A stretch of 52,952 bases of DNA from an uncultured Oceanospirillaceae bacterium (GTDB lineage Bacteria; Pseudomonadota; Gammaproteobacteria; Pseudomonadales; Oceanobacteraceae): assembly GCA_937974825.1 (NCBI GenBank), contig CALJVD010000051.1, positions 1 to 52,952 on the forward strand. Direction: 5' to 3'. The position numbers were made by a program, and so were the translations under genes. Each line of letters opens with the position of its first letter. Positions within the stretch are counted from its first letter, which is position 1. Below the pieces are notes generated by a model, which saw nothing but the letters and a program-made list of their open reading frames with translations, was not told the origin of the DNA and ran no database searches. Positions 34,729 through 44,581 of this stretch are shown in pieces.

Positions 34729-35647
34729 GGTTACGGTTTTTAGCCTCTTGCAGTAACGTTAGTACTAGCGCTGACATATCCATTCCGGCAGCTTTTGCAG
34801 CCATAGGCACTAAACTATGGTCGGTCATTCCCGGTATGGTGTTAGCTTCTAATAACCAGAAGTTTTCATCGGCATCTTGCATCACATCCATTCGTGCCCA
34901 GCCTTCGCAGCCCAACACGTTAAATGCCTGCAGAACCAAGTCTTTTAATTCGCTTTCTTTGTCTTCAGATAAACCACAAGGTAATAAATACTGGGTATCA
35001 TCCGATTGGTATTTCGCTTCGTAGTCATAAAACTCATGACTGGTTTTTAACTGTATAGCTGGTAGCACTTGCCCATCCACGACGGCTACGGTGAACTCAG
35101 CACCACTTACCCATTCTTCAGCCAATACCATTGCGTCGTATTGACTGGCGTAGTGATAACTTTCTTGCAGCTCAGTCGAATGATGCACACGACGCATGCC
35201 AATGCTTGAGCCTTCACGGGCTGGCTTAACAATGGCGTTGTTATTGAGTGACGTAATAATGTGCTGCCAATCACTACTACCATCCAAAATAAAAGCTTTA
35301 GGTGTTGGCAAACCTGCTGCACTCCATAGCATTTTGGTGCGCCACTTATCCATAGCCAGTGCCGAAGCCATCACACCACTGCCGGTATAAGGCTTGTTTA
35401 ACCACTCCAGCACACCTTGAATAGTGCCGTCTTCACCACCACGACCATGCATAGCAATAAAGGCTAAATCAAAGTCGGCATCTAACAATTGGTTAACTGC
35501 GTGGCCTTGTACATCTATTGGAAACGCATCTGCGCCTGCCGCCAATAGGGCTTGCAATACAGCTTCACCGCTTCGTAACGAAACAGTACGTTCGCTTGAG
35601 TCACCGCCCATCAATACGGCTATTTTACCTAGCGCCGCTACGTTCAT
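34721..35647 (-). CDS. ddlB: DdlB, D-alanine--D-alanine ligase
   Basis: 308 residues, an ATP-grasp enzyme that joins two D-alanines for the peptidoglycan stem. The N-terminal VLMGGDSSERTVSLRSG motif, the KPAREGSSIGM glycine-rich loop and the late LLEANTIPGMTDHSLVP metal-binding motif are typical. The product is used by MurF, encoded upstream in the same cluster. It overlaps murC by 4 nt (ATGA-type) and ftsQ by 8 nt. Confidence 0.96.
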   Translation of the reverse strand: MNVAALGKIAVLMGGDSSERTVSLRSGEAVLQALLAAGADAFPIDVQGHAVNQLLDADFDLAFIAMHGRGGEDGTIQGVLEWLNKPYTGSGVMASALAMDKWRTKMLWSAAGLPTPKAFILDGSSDWQHIITSLNNNAIVKPAREGSSIGMRRVHHSTELQESYHYASQYDAMVLAEEWVSGAEFTVAVVDGQVLPAIQLKTSHEFYDYEAKYQSDDTQYLLPCGLSEDKESELKDLVLQAFNVLGCEGWARMDVMQDADENFWLLEANTIPGMTDHSLVPMAAKAAGMDMSALVLTLLQEAKNRNRG

Positions 35648-37098
35648 ACTTCAACCTCTGCAAGCCATGTTGCTAGTTTTTTGGTTAAATCTTGTGCGAT
35701 GCCACCAACATCACCCGCACCTTGTAACAGCAGTAAGTCACCTGGCTGTAAAATTCGTTTTAATGGCCCTTCTAAAGACTCATCTTTGGCAATATGGATA
35801 GGGTCTATATCACCACGCTGACGAATCGAACCACATAAAGAACGACTGTCCGCACCCGCGATGGGTTTTTCACCGGCGGGGTAAACATCCATTAATAACA
35901 AGATATCGGTAGTAGAAAGAACGCGTACAAAGTTGTCGTACAGATCACGTGTGCGACTAAAACGGTGAGGCTGAAACGCCATCACTAAACGTCGCTCAGG
36001 GAAACCTTTGCGAATGGCTTCAATGGTAACCTCGAGCTCACGTGGGTGATGACCATAATCATCCACCAGCATGACATTACCCTCCCCCAGCTCGTATTCA
36101 CCTAGCACAGTAAAACGACGACCGACGCCGGCAAACTTCTCTAGTGCCGCCACTATGTATTCATCTTCTACGCCTTCATCGTCTGAAACCGCAATGGCTG
36201 CCAATGCGTTTAATACGTTATGCTTACCTGGCATTCTTAAACTGATTGAAAGCGGCGGACGTCCGTTATTACGTACTGCAGTAAAGTGTGTAAACATACC
36301 TTGTTGTTGCAAGTCTATTGCACGGTAATCAGCGCCTTCAGAGAAACCATAGGTAATGGTTGGACGACCGACTTTCGGCAATATTTCACGCACGACTTCA
36401 TCATCGATACACATGACTGCTAAGCCGTAAAACGGAAGGTTGTGTAAGAAGTCGATAAAGGTTTGCTTTAACTTTTCGAAATCTCCGCCATAGGTGCTCA
36501 TATGGTCGGCATCAATATTTGTAACGACCGATACCATAGGCTGCAAATGCAAGAAGGACGCATCACTTTCGTCGGCTTCTGCCACTAAGTAACGGCTTGC
36601 GCCTAAGTGTGCATTACTACCTGCACTATTAAGCTTTCCACCAATCACGAAAGTTGGATCTAAACCAGCTTCCGCTAAAATGGAGGTCACCATACTGGTG
36701 GTTGTGGTTTTACCATGTGTACCAGCAATCGCCATGCCGTGTCTAAAGCGCATAAGCTCGGCGAGCATTTCTGCACGCTGTACGATAGGAATACGTTGCT
36801 CAACCGCTGCGCTTACTTCTGGGTTTTCATGGTTAATAGCGGTAGAAACCACTAACGCATCGGCACCATCAATATTGCTTGCCTGATGACCTACAAACAC
36901 AGTAACGCCTAATGACTCTAAGCGCTTAGTAACCACGCTGGCACGTACGTCTGACCCTGAAATTGAATAGCCTTGGTTTTTTAACACCTCAGCGATACCA
37001 CACATACCGGCGCCACCAATACCAACAAAGTGTATATGCTTCATACGACGCATTTCTGGTACTTGGTGTTGATTGTTTGGGTGATTATCTTTAACCAT
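35644..37098 (-). CDS. murC: MurC, UDP-N-acetylmuramate--L-alanine ligase
   Basis: 484 residues, Mur-ligase family. The Rossmann start FVGIGGAGMCGIAEVL (about 24-39) and the ATP loop GTHGKTTTT (126-134) are clear. MurC adds L-alanine to UDP-MurNAc as the first stem-peptide step. A GGGGG ribosome site lies before the ATG at 37098. It overlaps murG by 8 nt and ddlB by 4 nt. A polar N-terminal extension of about 18 residues before the Rossmann strand is ordinary for the family. Confidence 0.97.
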   Translation of the reverse strand: MVKDNHPNNQHQVPEMRRMKHIHFVGIGGAGMCGIAEVLKNQGYSISGSDVRASVVTKRLESLGVTVFVGHQASNIDGADALVVSTAINHENPEVSAAVEQRIPIVQRAEMLAELMRFRHGMAIAGTHGKTTTTSMVTSILAEAGLDPTFVIGGKLNSAGSNAHLGASRYLVAEADESDASFLHLQPMVSVVTNIDADHMSTYGGDFEKLKQTFIDFLHNLPFYGLAVMCIDDEVVREILPKVGRPTITYGFSEGADYRAIDLQQQGMFTHFTAVRNNGRPPLSISLRMPGKHNVLNALAAIAVSDDEGVEDEYIVAALEKFAGVGRRFTVLGEYELGEGNVMLVDDYGHHPRELEVTIEAIRKGFPERRLVMAFQPHRFSRTRDLYDNFVRVLSTTDILLLMDVYPAGEKPIAGADSRSLCGSIRQRGDIDPIHIAKDESLEGPLKRILQPGDLLLLQGAGDVGGIAQDLTKKLATWLAEVEV

Positions 37099-38170
37099 GA
37101 CAAACCCCCTTTATCTCTTCAACGACGTCGGTTGTAGCTGTTGTAATGGCCAAGGCTCTTGCTGCTTCAGCAATACGCAACAACTCTTGTTTATGTTCGG
37201 AAAAATACATCCACTTCTCTGCTAATGTTTGCGCTGTTAATTCGTTTTGTTGAATCAGTAAAGCAGCGTTTTCTTTGACTAAATAATTGGCGTTAGCGGT
37301 TTGATGATCGTCCACGGCAAACGGGAAAGGTACAAACAACGCTGCACAACCTGCCGCTGCAATTTCTGCAACCGTTAATGCCCCCGCACGACACACGACT
37401 AAATCGGCCCACGCATACGCGGCGGCCATATCATCAATAAAGGCCACCACTTGAGCGTCAACGCCGGCATCGGCATAAGCCGCAGTCATGGCGTCAATAT
37501 TGTTTTTTCCCACTTGGTGCCATAGTTGTGGACGCTGTTCAGGCGCCATACTTTTCATGGCGTCTAACACCACATTGTTAACAGCGACCGCACCTAAACT
37601 ACCGCCCACCACTAACACTTTTAATTCGTTAAGGTCGGTATTAATGCGCGTTCCTGGTGCGACTAACTGGGCTACCGCATCACGTACAGGATTCCCTACT
37701 GTCTTGGCACCTTTTAAAGTATTAGGAAACGCCTGCAATACTGTATTACTCACTTTCGCCAACAACTTATTGGTTAGTCCGGCAATCGCGTTTTGCTCAT
37801 GAATAACCAGTGGTAGCCCCGCAAGTTTGGCAGCCACGCCACCCGGTCCGGTAACGTAGCCACCAAACCCTAAAACCACTTGTGGCTTAACCTGTTTAAT
37901 CACTTGTTTTGCCTGAGCCACTGCTTTAGCAATCTTAAAGGGCGCCGTGATTAAACCTTTAACACCTTTGCCACGCAGGCCTGTAATAGATAGGCAATGC
38001 AGTTCGATGCCTGCCGCAGGCACTAAATCGGCTTCGATACCATTTTGAGTACCTAGCCAATGAATAGTGACACCTAGTTTTTGCAGTTCTTTAGCGACCG
38101 ACAACGCAGGAATAACATGTCCACCGGTTCCTCCTGCCATAATTAACACTACAGAGTTTGCGTTAAGCAT
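37091..38170 (-). CDS. murG: MurG, lipid II-forming GlcNAc transferase
   Basis: 359 residues from the ATG at 38170, which has an AGGAGG ribosome site 7 nt upstream. A longer frame would start inside ftsW. MurG is a GT-B enzyme on the inner face of the membrane that adds GlcNAc to lipid I. The first glycine loop GGTGGHVIPALSVA and the second, VVGGSLGAVAVN, and the RAGALTVAEIAAAGCAALFV acceptor region are present. It overlaps ftsW by 8 nt and murC by 8 nt. Confidence 0.97.
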   Translation of the reverse strand: MLNANSVVLIMAGGTGGHVIPALSVAKELQKLGVTIHWLGTQNGIEADLVPAAGIELHCLSITGLRGKGVKGLITAPFKIAKAVAQAKQVIKQVKPQVVLGFGGYVTGPGGVAAKLAGLPLVIHEQNAIAGLTNKLLAKVSNTVLQAFPNTLKGAKTVGNPVRDAVAQLVAPGTRINTDLNELKVLVVGGSLGAVAVNNVVLDAMKSMAPEQRPQLWHQVGKNNIDAMTAAYADAGVDAQVVAFIDDMAAAYAWADLVVCRAGALTVAEIAAAGCAALFVPFPFAVDDHQTANANYLVKENAALLIQQNELTAQTLAEKWMYFSEHKQELLRIAEAARALAITTATTDVVEEIKGVCHG

Positions 38171-39320
38171 AAGTAACCTCCTCTGCAGCATCTTCTGTGT
38201 TGTGATCTAACTCGTGGCTAATACGTACCACGACGGCCACCATCACACAGCAAATCAACAAACTACTACCGCCGTAGCTATAAAACGGCAGTGTTAAACC
38301 TTTGGTTGGCAGCAAACCTGTATTCACACCAATATTGATAATGGTTTGTAAGCTGAATAATGATGCTAGCCCGACTGCCACATAAGCCGAGTACATTTGC
38401 TTTTGCATTTGAGCACGCCAAACAACTTGCCAAATTTTTACTACCAGCAACACCAACAAGCCTAATGCTATACAGGCGCCTACTAAGCCAGTTTCTTCTG
38501 CCCAAATAGCAAAGACAAAGTCAGTATGTGACTCAGGTAAAAAGAACAGTTTTTGAATACTTTCACCCAAACCAAGCCCGAACAGCTCGCCACGGCCGAA
38601 GGCAATTAATGATTGAGTGAGCTGATAACCAGTGTCATACACATGTTCTGGAGCCCATGGGTCTAAGTAAGCAAGTAAGCGCTCCATACGGTAGCTTTCA
38701 TAACTCAACGCTAAGCTAGATACTACAAGAGCACCTAGCATCAGTAAGAAGAACTGACCGGCTTTAACGCCACCTAAAAACAACTGCGCCAATACTGCAC
38801 CCATTAATACGACGATGGCACCGAAGTCTGGTTCGAAAAACAATAAAATCAGTACAAAGAACATCACCACTAAGGGGTTAATAAACCCACGCCATGTTTG
38901 CATTACTTCTTTTTGACGGCGCACTAAATAGCCAGCGATGTAAAACACCGCTGCAAACTTCGCCACTTCCGAGGCTTGAAGTTTAATAACCACTAAATTC
39001 AACCAGCGACGACTGCCATTTGCTTCATGACCGATGCCTGGGACAAACACCAGAATCAAACCAACAATTGATAGCGCTAAAAGCAGCACATCAAAACGCT
39101 GCCACTGCTTCATGGGGATAAGAGTAGTTAGATAAAACGCAGCCACACCCAGTGCAACATAAAAACACTGACGAACGATATAATGCGCAGGATTACTGGT
39201 ATAAAACTCAGCAATGCTCGTAGAAGCCGTGCTCATCATAACGAGGCCTAACATCAACAGTAGCGCCCATGGACCAAACAATGCTTCTTTATGCTGCCAG
39301 CGGAAGTTATCTAGTTTCAT
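38163..39320 (-). CDS. ftsW: FtsW, septal peptidoglycan glycosyltransferase (SEDS)
   Basis: 385 residues with about ten membrane helices. FtsW is the SEDS polymerase that works with FtsI at the septum. The catalytic Asp lies in the VKLQASEVAKFAAVFY to FEPDFGAIVVL region typical of SEDS proteins. The loop SHTDFVFAIWAEETGLVGA and PFYSYGGSSLL are hallmarks. A GGAGG ribosome site precedes the ATG. It overlaps murD by 4 nt. Confidence 0.97.
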   Translation of the reverse strand: MKLDNFRWQHKEALFGPWALLLMLGLVMMSTASTSIAEFYTSNPAHYIVRQCFYVALGVAAFYLTTLIPMKQWQRFDVLLLALSIVGLILVFVPGIGHEANGSRRWLNLVVIKLQASEVAKFAAVFYIAGYLVRRQKEVMQTWRGFINPLVVMFFVLILLFFEPDFGAIVVLMGAVLAQLFLGGVKAGQFFLLMLGALVVSSLALSYESYRMERLLAYLDPWAPEHVYDTGYQLTQSLIAFGRGELFGLGLGESIQKLFFLPESHTDFVFAIWAEETGLVGACIALGLLVLLVVKIWQVVWRAQMQKQMYSAYVAVGLASLFSLQTIINIGVNTGLLPTKGLTLPFYSYGGSSLLICCVMVAVVVRISHELDHNTEDAAEEVTYA

Positions 39321-40648
39321 AGAACAGCCTCCACTAAAGAAGTGAAGTACTCACCACGTTGCTCATAGTTTTTAAATTGATCAAAGCTCGCGCAAGCCGG
39401 TGAAAACAACACCACATCTCCGTCTTGAGCCTTACTTAAACTAGCGGCTAAGGCACTGTCTAAGGTTGTATGCTCAACACTACGGCAACCTGAGCCTACG
39501 CCGGCAATAATTTCTTTACGGGCCTCACCAAACACATGCGCTTCAGCAACATACTGAGCACAGGCTGCTTGCAAGGAAGAGAAATCTTGGCCTTTACCTA
39601 CGCCACCTAATAACAACCAGATTTTTCCGTCTATTTCGGCACCTATGCCTTCCACTGCTGCTAAAGTTGCGCCGACGTTAGTGCCTTTTGAATCGTTATA
39701 AAACGCTATACCGTCTTTACTGCCTAACCACTGACAACGATGTGGCAATCCGGCAAATTCTTTTAAGGTGCCAAAAGTGCTGCTGATATCTATATTTAAT
39801 GCATCCACTATGGCTAACGCCGCTACTGCATTAAGCGTGTTATGCACCCCTTTAATCTTCATTTCTTCAATGGCTATCAATGGTTGCTTTCCATGCGCCA
39901 ACCATGACTTACCATTGTGTTGCATGACACCAAATTCATTCAGCGCAGGCTGGTTTGAAACAAAAGCGCTTACGGCATTATTTGTGTGCGCTTGAGTAGC
40001 CTTATCATGACCATTCTCTATGGCCTTTTTACTGCCATTAAATACATTCTGCTTCGCCTGAATATAAGCTTCTAAGCTTGGGTATCTATCCATGTGGTCG
40101 GCACTAATGTTTAAGATGACCGCCACTTCAGCATTTAAATTAGGTGTGGTCTCTAACTGGAAGCTCGACAGCTCTAACACATAAATATCGGCATCACCTA
40201 GATCTAAGGCGGGCGTGCCTATGTTGCCACCCACTGCGACTTTCTTACCTGCAGAACTTAACATTTCACCCACCAAGGTAGTTACCGTGGTTTTTCCGTT
40301 AGAACCGGTAATGGCTACTATGGGCTTAGTGCAGTGGTCAGCAAATAACTGGATATCACCCGTCACCTGCACGCCCTGTTGTATAGCTTCTGCAATGGCA
40401 GGGGTCGATAGCGCCACCCCTGGGCTCACAATCAACTGCTCGTACTGTACAAGCTGCTTAGTATTTAATGGACCTAAGAACAGTTGTGCATCAGTAAACT
40501 CTTGTTTAATAGCGTCTTCATTGGCTAAGCGCTCACGTGTATCGCAAAGGTCAAATGCATAACCGTTACGCACGCACCAACGAGCTGCAGATAAGCCCGT
40601 AAGTCCTGCGCCAACAATCATGTATTTTTTACCTTCGAACGCTTGCAT
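39317..40648 (-). CDS. murD: MurD, UDP-MurNAc-L-Ala--D-Glu ligase
   Basis: 443 residues, Mur-ligase family. The N-terminal MIVGAGLTGLSAARW binds the UDP substrate, and the ATP loop is GSNGKTT (115-121). It adds D-glutamate to UDP-MurNAc-L-Ala. The late FSPACASFDQFKNYEQRG stretch is the C-terminal MurD signature. A TTAGGA ribosome site lies before the ATG. It follows mraY after 9 nt and overlaps ftsW by 4 nt. Confidence 0.97.
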   Translation of the reverse strand: MQAFEGKKYMIVGAGLTGLSAARWCVRNGYAFDLCDTRERLANEDAIKQEFTDAQLFLGPLNTKQLVQYEQLIVSPGVALSTPAIAEAIQQGVQVTGDIQLFADHCTKPIVAITGSNGKTTVTTLVGEMLSSAGKKVAVGGNIGTPALDLGDADIYVLELSSFQLETTPNLNAEVAVILNISADHMDRYPSLEAYIQAKQNVFNGSKKAIENGHDKATQAHTNNAVSAFVSNQPALNEFGVMQHNGKSWLAHGKQPLIAIEEMKIKGVHNTLNAVAALAIVDALNIDISSTFGTLKEFAGLPHRCQWLGSKDGIAFYNDSKGTNVGATLAAVEGIGAEIDGKIWLLLGGVGKGQDFSSLQAACAQYVAEAHVFGEARKEIIAGVGSGCRSVEHTTLDSALAASLSKAQDGDVVLFSPACASFDQFKNYEQRGEYFTSLVEAVL

Positions 40649-40657
40649 ACTTTATTC

Positions 40658-41740
40658 CTAACGAATTTTTAGCGTTGCTAACCCAATAAGCACCAGAATC
40701 AGAGTGATAATCCAAAAGCGGACAATCACACGTGGCTCTGGCCAACCTTTCAATTCAAAGTGATGGTGCAATGGCGCCATTCTGAATATTCTTTTGCCCG
40801 TGGTTTTAAACGAAGCCACCTGCAAAATGACCGAGAGTGTTTCTGCAACAAACACACCGCCCATAATGAACAACACTACTTCTTGGCGTACGATTACCGC
40901 CACTACACCTAAGGCGGCACCTAAAGCTAGTGAGCCCACATCACCCATAAAGACTTGAGCCGGATAGGTGTTGAACCATAAAAAGCCAATACCGGCACCG
41001 ACGATAGCAGCACAATAAACAACCAGCTCACCGGCTCCAGCCACATAAGGCACGCTCAAATAGGTTGAGAAATTCACGTTACCGGCTACATAAGCACAAA
41101 CGCCTAAAGCCGCCGCCACCATAACGGTCGGCATAATGGCTAAACCATCGAGCCCGTCTGTTAAGTTAACCGCGTTACTTGTGCCAACTATGACGAAGTA
41201 CGCTAGCAACACGAATAACAGCCCCATCTGCGGCATAACGTTCTTAACAAACGGAATAACAAACTGCGTTTCTTGTGGGCTTTGCGCACTGTAAAACAAA
41301 TAAGCACCGACAATCAGTGCTAACACAGACTGCCAAAAGTATTTCCAACGACCCGGCAACCCGCGTGAGTTTTTTTCAACGACTTTGCGGTAGTCATCAA
41401 CCCAACCAATCGCACCAAAGGCCACAATGACAATCAGTGCAACCCATACAAAACGGCTTTCTAAGTTACCCCATAGCAACACACTGAAAACAATGGATAA
41501 CAGTATTAATACGCCGCCCATTGTCGGCGTACCGGCTTTACTTAAATGCGACTGCGGTCCAACACTGCGAATGGCCTGTCCAATCTGATATTGCTGCAAC
41601 TTACGAATCACTAACGGACCTAACAATAACGACACGCCCAAAGACGTAATTACGGCAAGAATGGCTCTCAGCGTTAAATAGTTAATAACACCAAAACCTG
41701 TATGAAACTGTGTTAACCAATCACTAAGCCATAACAACAT
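40658..41740 (-). CDS. mraY: MraY, phospho-MurNAc-pentapeptide transferase
   Basis: 360 residues with about ten membrane helices. MraY links the UDP-MurNAc-pentapeptide to undecaprenyl phosphate to make lipid I. The family motifs GTPTMGG, NLTDGLDGLA, FMGDVGSLALG and the histidine-rich APLHHHFELKGWPE are all in place. An AAGGAA ribosome site precedes the ATG. It lies 2 nt after murF and 9 nt before murD. Confidence 0.98.
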   Translation of the reverse strand: MLLWLSDWLTQFHTGFGVINYLTLRAILAVITSLGVSLLLGPLVIRKLQQYQIGQAIRSVGPQSHLSKAGTPTMGGVLILLSIVFSVLLWGNLESRFVWVALIVIVAFGAIGWVDDYRKVVEKNSRGLPGRWKYFWQSVLALIVGAYLFYSAQSPQETQFVIPFVKNVMPQMGLLFVLLAYFVIVGTSNAVNLTDGLDGLAIMPTVMVAAALGVCAYVAGNVNFSTYLSVPYVAGAGELVVYCAAIVGAGIGFLWFNTYPAQVFMGDVGSLALGAALGVVAVIVRQEVVLFIMGGVFVAETLSVILQVASFKTTGKRIFRMAPLHHHFELKGWPEPRVIVRFWIITLILVLIGLATLKIR

Positions 41741-41742
41741 GA

Positions 41743-43119
41743 CTAAAATTCCTTAATCTGTGTTTGTAGGCCAGAAACCACATCTTCCATTCCTGCACTA
41801 CGTGAACCTTTGACCAAAATCACATCATTGGCTTGAGTTCTATTTTGTAAAAAACCAACCAAGTCTTCTTTGGTTGCAAACCAGTGTGCTCCCTCACCAA
41901 ATGCGTCCGTTGTTCTTTTGCTTAACGGCCCAGTGGCCAATAAGTTTTGTATACCCTGCTCTTTAGCAAACAGCCCAATGGCTGCATGTTCACTAATGCC
42001 ATCCACACCTAGCTCGGCCATATCACCAAGAACCAACCAATTGTTTTCGGCATTTTTTAACACCTTAATCGCGGCCTTTACGGACGCAGGATTGGCGTTA
42101 TAAGCATCATTTAATATTTTTTGTCCTTTGCTGCCTTCTTCCCACTGCAAACGTCCAGTGACATTGCCGGCAGACTCTAGACCAGCAACTATTGTGTCGG
42201 CACTTAACCCTAGTGCAAATGCAACAGCGGCAACGGCTAAAGCGTTGTAGACGTTGTGCTCACCCAGTAATGGCAAGAAAACATCATAGGCTTGATCTTG
42301 GTAAACCAGCTCAAAACGACTTTCTGCTAAGGTACATTTAATATTTTGCGCTCTAACATCGGCCGCTTCCGACAAGCCAAAGCTGACGATCTCAACACCA
42401 AAGTTTTGTAAGGCTCTCGATTGCCACTGAGTAAAGAATTCATCATCCGCATTAAGAACAGCAATGCCCTCTGCCTGGATAAAATCGAGCAATTCACCTT
42501 TGGTTTTCACAATATTTAGTAAACTGCCAAACCCTGATATGTGAGCAGCAGCGGCGTTAGTAATAATGCCTACCTGAGGTTTAACCCATTGGGCGGTGTA
42601 CGCGATTTCACCTTCTGCACTGGCGCCCAACTCAATGACTGCAGCAGTATGATCTTTGTTAATCTCTAGCAACGTTAAAGGCGCACCAATATGGTTATTG
42701 AGGTTGCCTTGGGTCATTAAGGTATTAAATTCTTGCGATAAAACACTGGCCATCAATTGTTTAACCGTTGTTTTACCTGCGCTACCGGTTACGGCAACAA
42801 GCGTTCCTGTAAACTGCTCTCTGTTGTGCTCAGCTAACTGGCCTAGAGCTAACAAGGTGCTTTCAACCTGTACTTGCGGTAGCAATACAGACTCGTCAAT
42901 CTTTTCTACTAAAGCGGCAACGGCCTGTTTTTCTAATGCTTGTGTTAAAAACTGATGACCGTCAAAATTGTCGCCACGTAGAGCAATGTACAGGTCACCT
43001 TTTTGTAGGCTACGAGTATCTTTGCTCACGGAACTAAAGGTTTCTGCCTGTGGTTCAGGGTTAAACACCGTGCCTTGTACTAACTCGGCTAACTGCTCTA
43101 GCGTCATGACATTAATCAT
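41743..43119 (-). CDS. murF: MurF, UDP-MurNAc-tripeptide--D-Ala-D-Ala ligase
   Basis: 458 residues. The ATG at 43119 is chosen because AGGAGG sits 5 nt upstream; a GTG at 43125 touches that site and an ATG at 43107 is too far away. MurF adds the D-Ala-D-Ala made by Ddl to complete the stem pentapeptide. The ATP loop is GSAGKTT (112-118). The NDAYNANPASVKAAI motif near residue 325 is a MurF signature. It overlaps murE by 8 nt. Confidence 0.96.
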   Translation of the reverse strand: MINVMTLEQLAELVQGTVFNPEPQAETFSSVSKDTRSLQKGDLYIALRGDNFDGHQFLTQALEKQAVAALVEKIDESVLLPQVQVESTLLALGQLAEHNREQFTGTLVAVTGSAGKTTVKQLMASVLSQEFNTLMTQGNLNNHIGAPLTLLEINKDHTAAVIELGASAEGEIAYTAQWVKPQVGIITNAAAAHISGFGSLLNIVKTKGELLDFIQAEGIAVLNADDEFFTQWQSRALQNFGVEIVSFGLSEAADVRAQNIKCTLAESRFELVYQDQAYDVFLPLLGEHNVYNALAVAAVAFALGLSADTIVAGLESAGNVTGRLQWEEGSKGQKILNDAYNANPASVKAAIKVLKNAENNWLVLGDMAELGVDGISEHAAIGLFAKEQGIQNLLATGPLSKRTTDAFGEGAHWFATKEDLVGFLQNRTQANDVILVKGSRSAGMEDVVSGLQTQIKEF

Positions 43120-44581
43120 TGCCACCTCCTAAACGCTGATAACCGAGCTCTTGCACGAACTCACCATCGTTGTATGGAAGTTTTACACCATTAATATCTT
43201 GGTAAGCCTCATGCCCTTTGCCTGCAATGAGCACAATGCTGTTTGCACCACCAGCTTGCAACGCTTGGCTTATAGCACGCTTTCTATCATGCTCTGTATG
43301 CACTCCAGCACGACCGTTTAGTACGTCATTAAATATTTGTTCTGGGTTTTCTGTGCGTGGATTGTCATCTGTTAGCCAAACCTGAGCACTTAACTCACAA
43401 GCCACATCACACATCAGTGGGCGTTTAGTGCGGTCTCGATCGCCACCACAACCAAACACAGTGGTAATCTCACGCTGCCATGGCTGCAAGGCTCTGAGTA
43501 CATTGCGCAATGCATCGGGTGTATGTGCAAAATCTATCACTACCACTGGTGCATTTTCTTTCACATAAACTTCCATGCGACCGCTGACTGGGCGTAGATA
43601 TTTCGCTTTTTCACATAACGTCTGGAATTCCATACCCTGTAATGACAACACAGAAATTGCAGCCGCAACGTTAACCAAATTAAACTCGCCCATTAATGGT
43701 AACGTTAGCTCTGCGATACCCCATGGCGTTTTTAATTCGGCGTGCATGCCTTGGGGGTTATAATCCAATAGCGTGCAACGAATTTGAGCATCTTCACTCA
43801 TCCCATAGGTGTAAACATTTGCACTCACTGTGCCATCAGTCGCCAGCGTTCGTCCGTATTGGTCGTCAATATTAATCAGTGCATTTTCAAGATGGTAAGA
43901 GGTAAACAATTGTTTTTTGGCCGCATAGTACTCTTCCATACTGCCGTGGTAATCCAGATGATCTTGGCTTAAGTTGGTCATCACTGCGGTATCAAAGGCT
44001 AAACCTTCAACTCTTTTTTGTACAAGACCATGCGAAGACACTTCTAATGCCGCCAAGTTCACACCATCCGCATGAATTGCACTTAACTCTTTAACCAGTG
44101 TTATTAAATCGGAGGTGGTATTTTGTGTTGCTTTTAGGTTTGGCCAACGTCCATTACCTAAAGTACCAAACAGACCACAAGGCTCATTACACAGGTCAGC
44201 TAACTGAGCGATAAATTGAGTGACAGAGCTCTTACCGTTAGTGCCTGTTACGGCAAACAAGTGCATACCGTGAATGCTGTAGCGATTGCGCACCCAACTT
44301 GCAAAGTATTGGCTAACTTCCGGTGCATAAAACACCGGAACGCTTGAGTAGTGCTCGCTCTTTTCACAGCGAAACGCCATATCTCCAGCAACCAAGACCG
44401 CCACCGCACCATTAGCTAGCGCGGCATGAATAAATTTTTCACCGTGTTCTTTTACACCGGGCAATGCGACAAACAAATCACCTTTTTTGATGGTACGACT
44501 GTCTGTACTAATGTGATCAAATTCTCGATCCCACTCTAGCGGCAAATACATATCATTCATAACAAGCTGACTGAGCTTCAT
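43112..44581 (-). CDS. murE: MurE, UDP-MurNAc-L-Ala-D-Glu--meso-DAP ligase
   Basis: 489 residues, Mur-ligase family, with ATP loop GTNGKSS (113-119). The substrate signature DNPR at 406-409 marks meso-diaminopimelate as the third residue rather than lysine, which fits a Gram-negative wall. The SSHGLVQKRVEG stretch and FGCGGDRDRTKRPLM are also typical. It overlaps ftsI by 4 nt and murF by 8 nt. Confidence 0.97.
   Translation of the reverse strand: MKLSQLVMNDMYLPLEWDREFDHISTDSRTIKKGDLFVALPGVKEHGEKFIHAALANGAVAVLVAGDMAFRCEKSEHYSSVPVFYAPEVSQYFASWVRNRYSIHGMHLFAVTGTNGKSSVTQFIAQLADLCNEPCGLFGTLGNGRWPNLKATQNTTSDLITLVKELSAIHADGVNLAALEVSSHGLVQKRVEGLAFDTAVMTNLSQDHLDYHGSMEEYYAAKKQLFTSYHLENALINIDDQYGRTLATDGTVSANVYTYGMSEDAQIRCTLLDYNPQGMHAELKTPWGIAELTLPLMGEFNLVNVAAAISVLSLQGMEFQTLCEKAKYLRPVSGRMEVYVKENAPVVVIDFAHTPDALRNVLRALQPWQREITTVFGCGGDRDRTKRPLMCDVACELSAQVWLTDDNPRTENPEQIFNDVLNGRAGVHTEHDRKRAISQALQAGGANSIVLIAGKGHEAYQDINGVKLPYNDGEFVQELGYQRLGGGND

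Noticed and set aside
38171..38191. Longer murG start inside ftsW
   Set aside because: The ATG at 38170 has an AGGAGG site at good spacing; the upstream frame does not.
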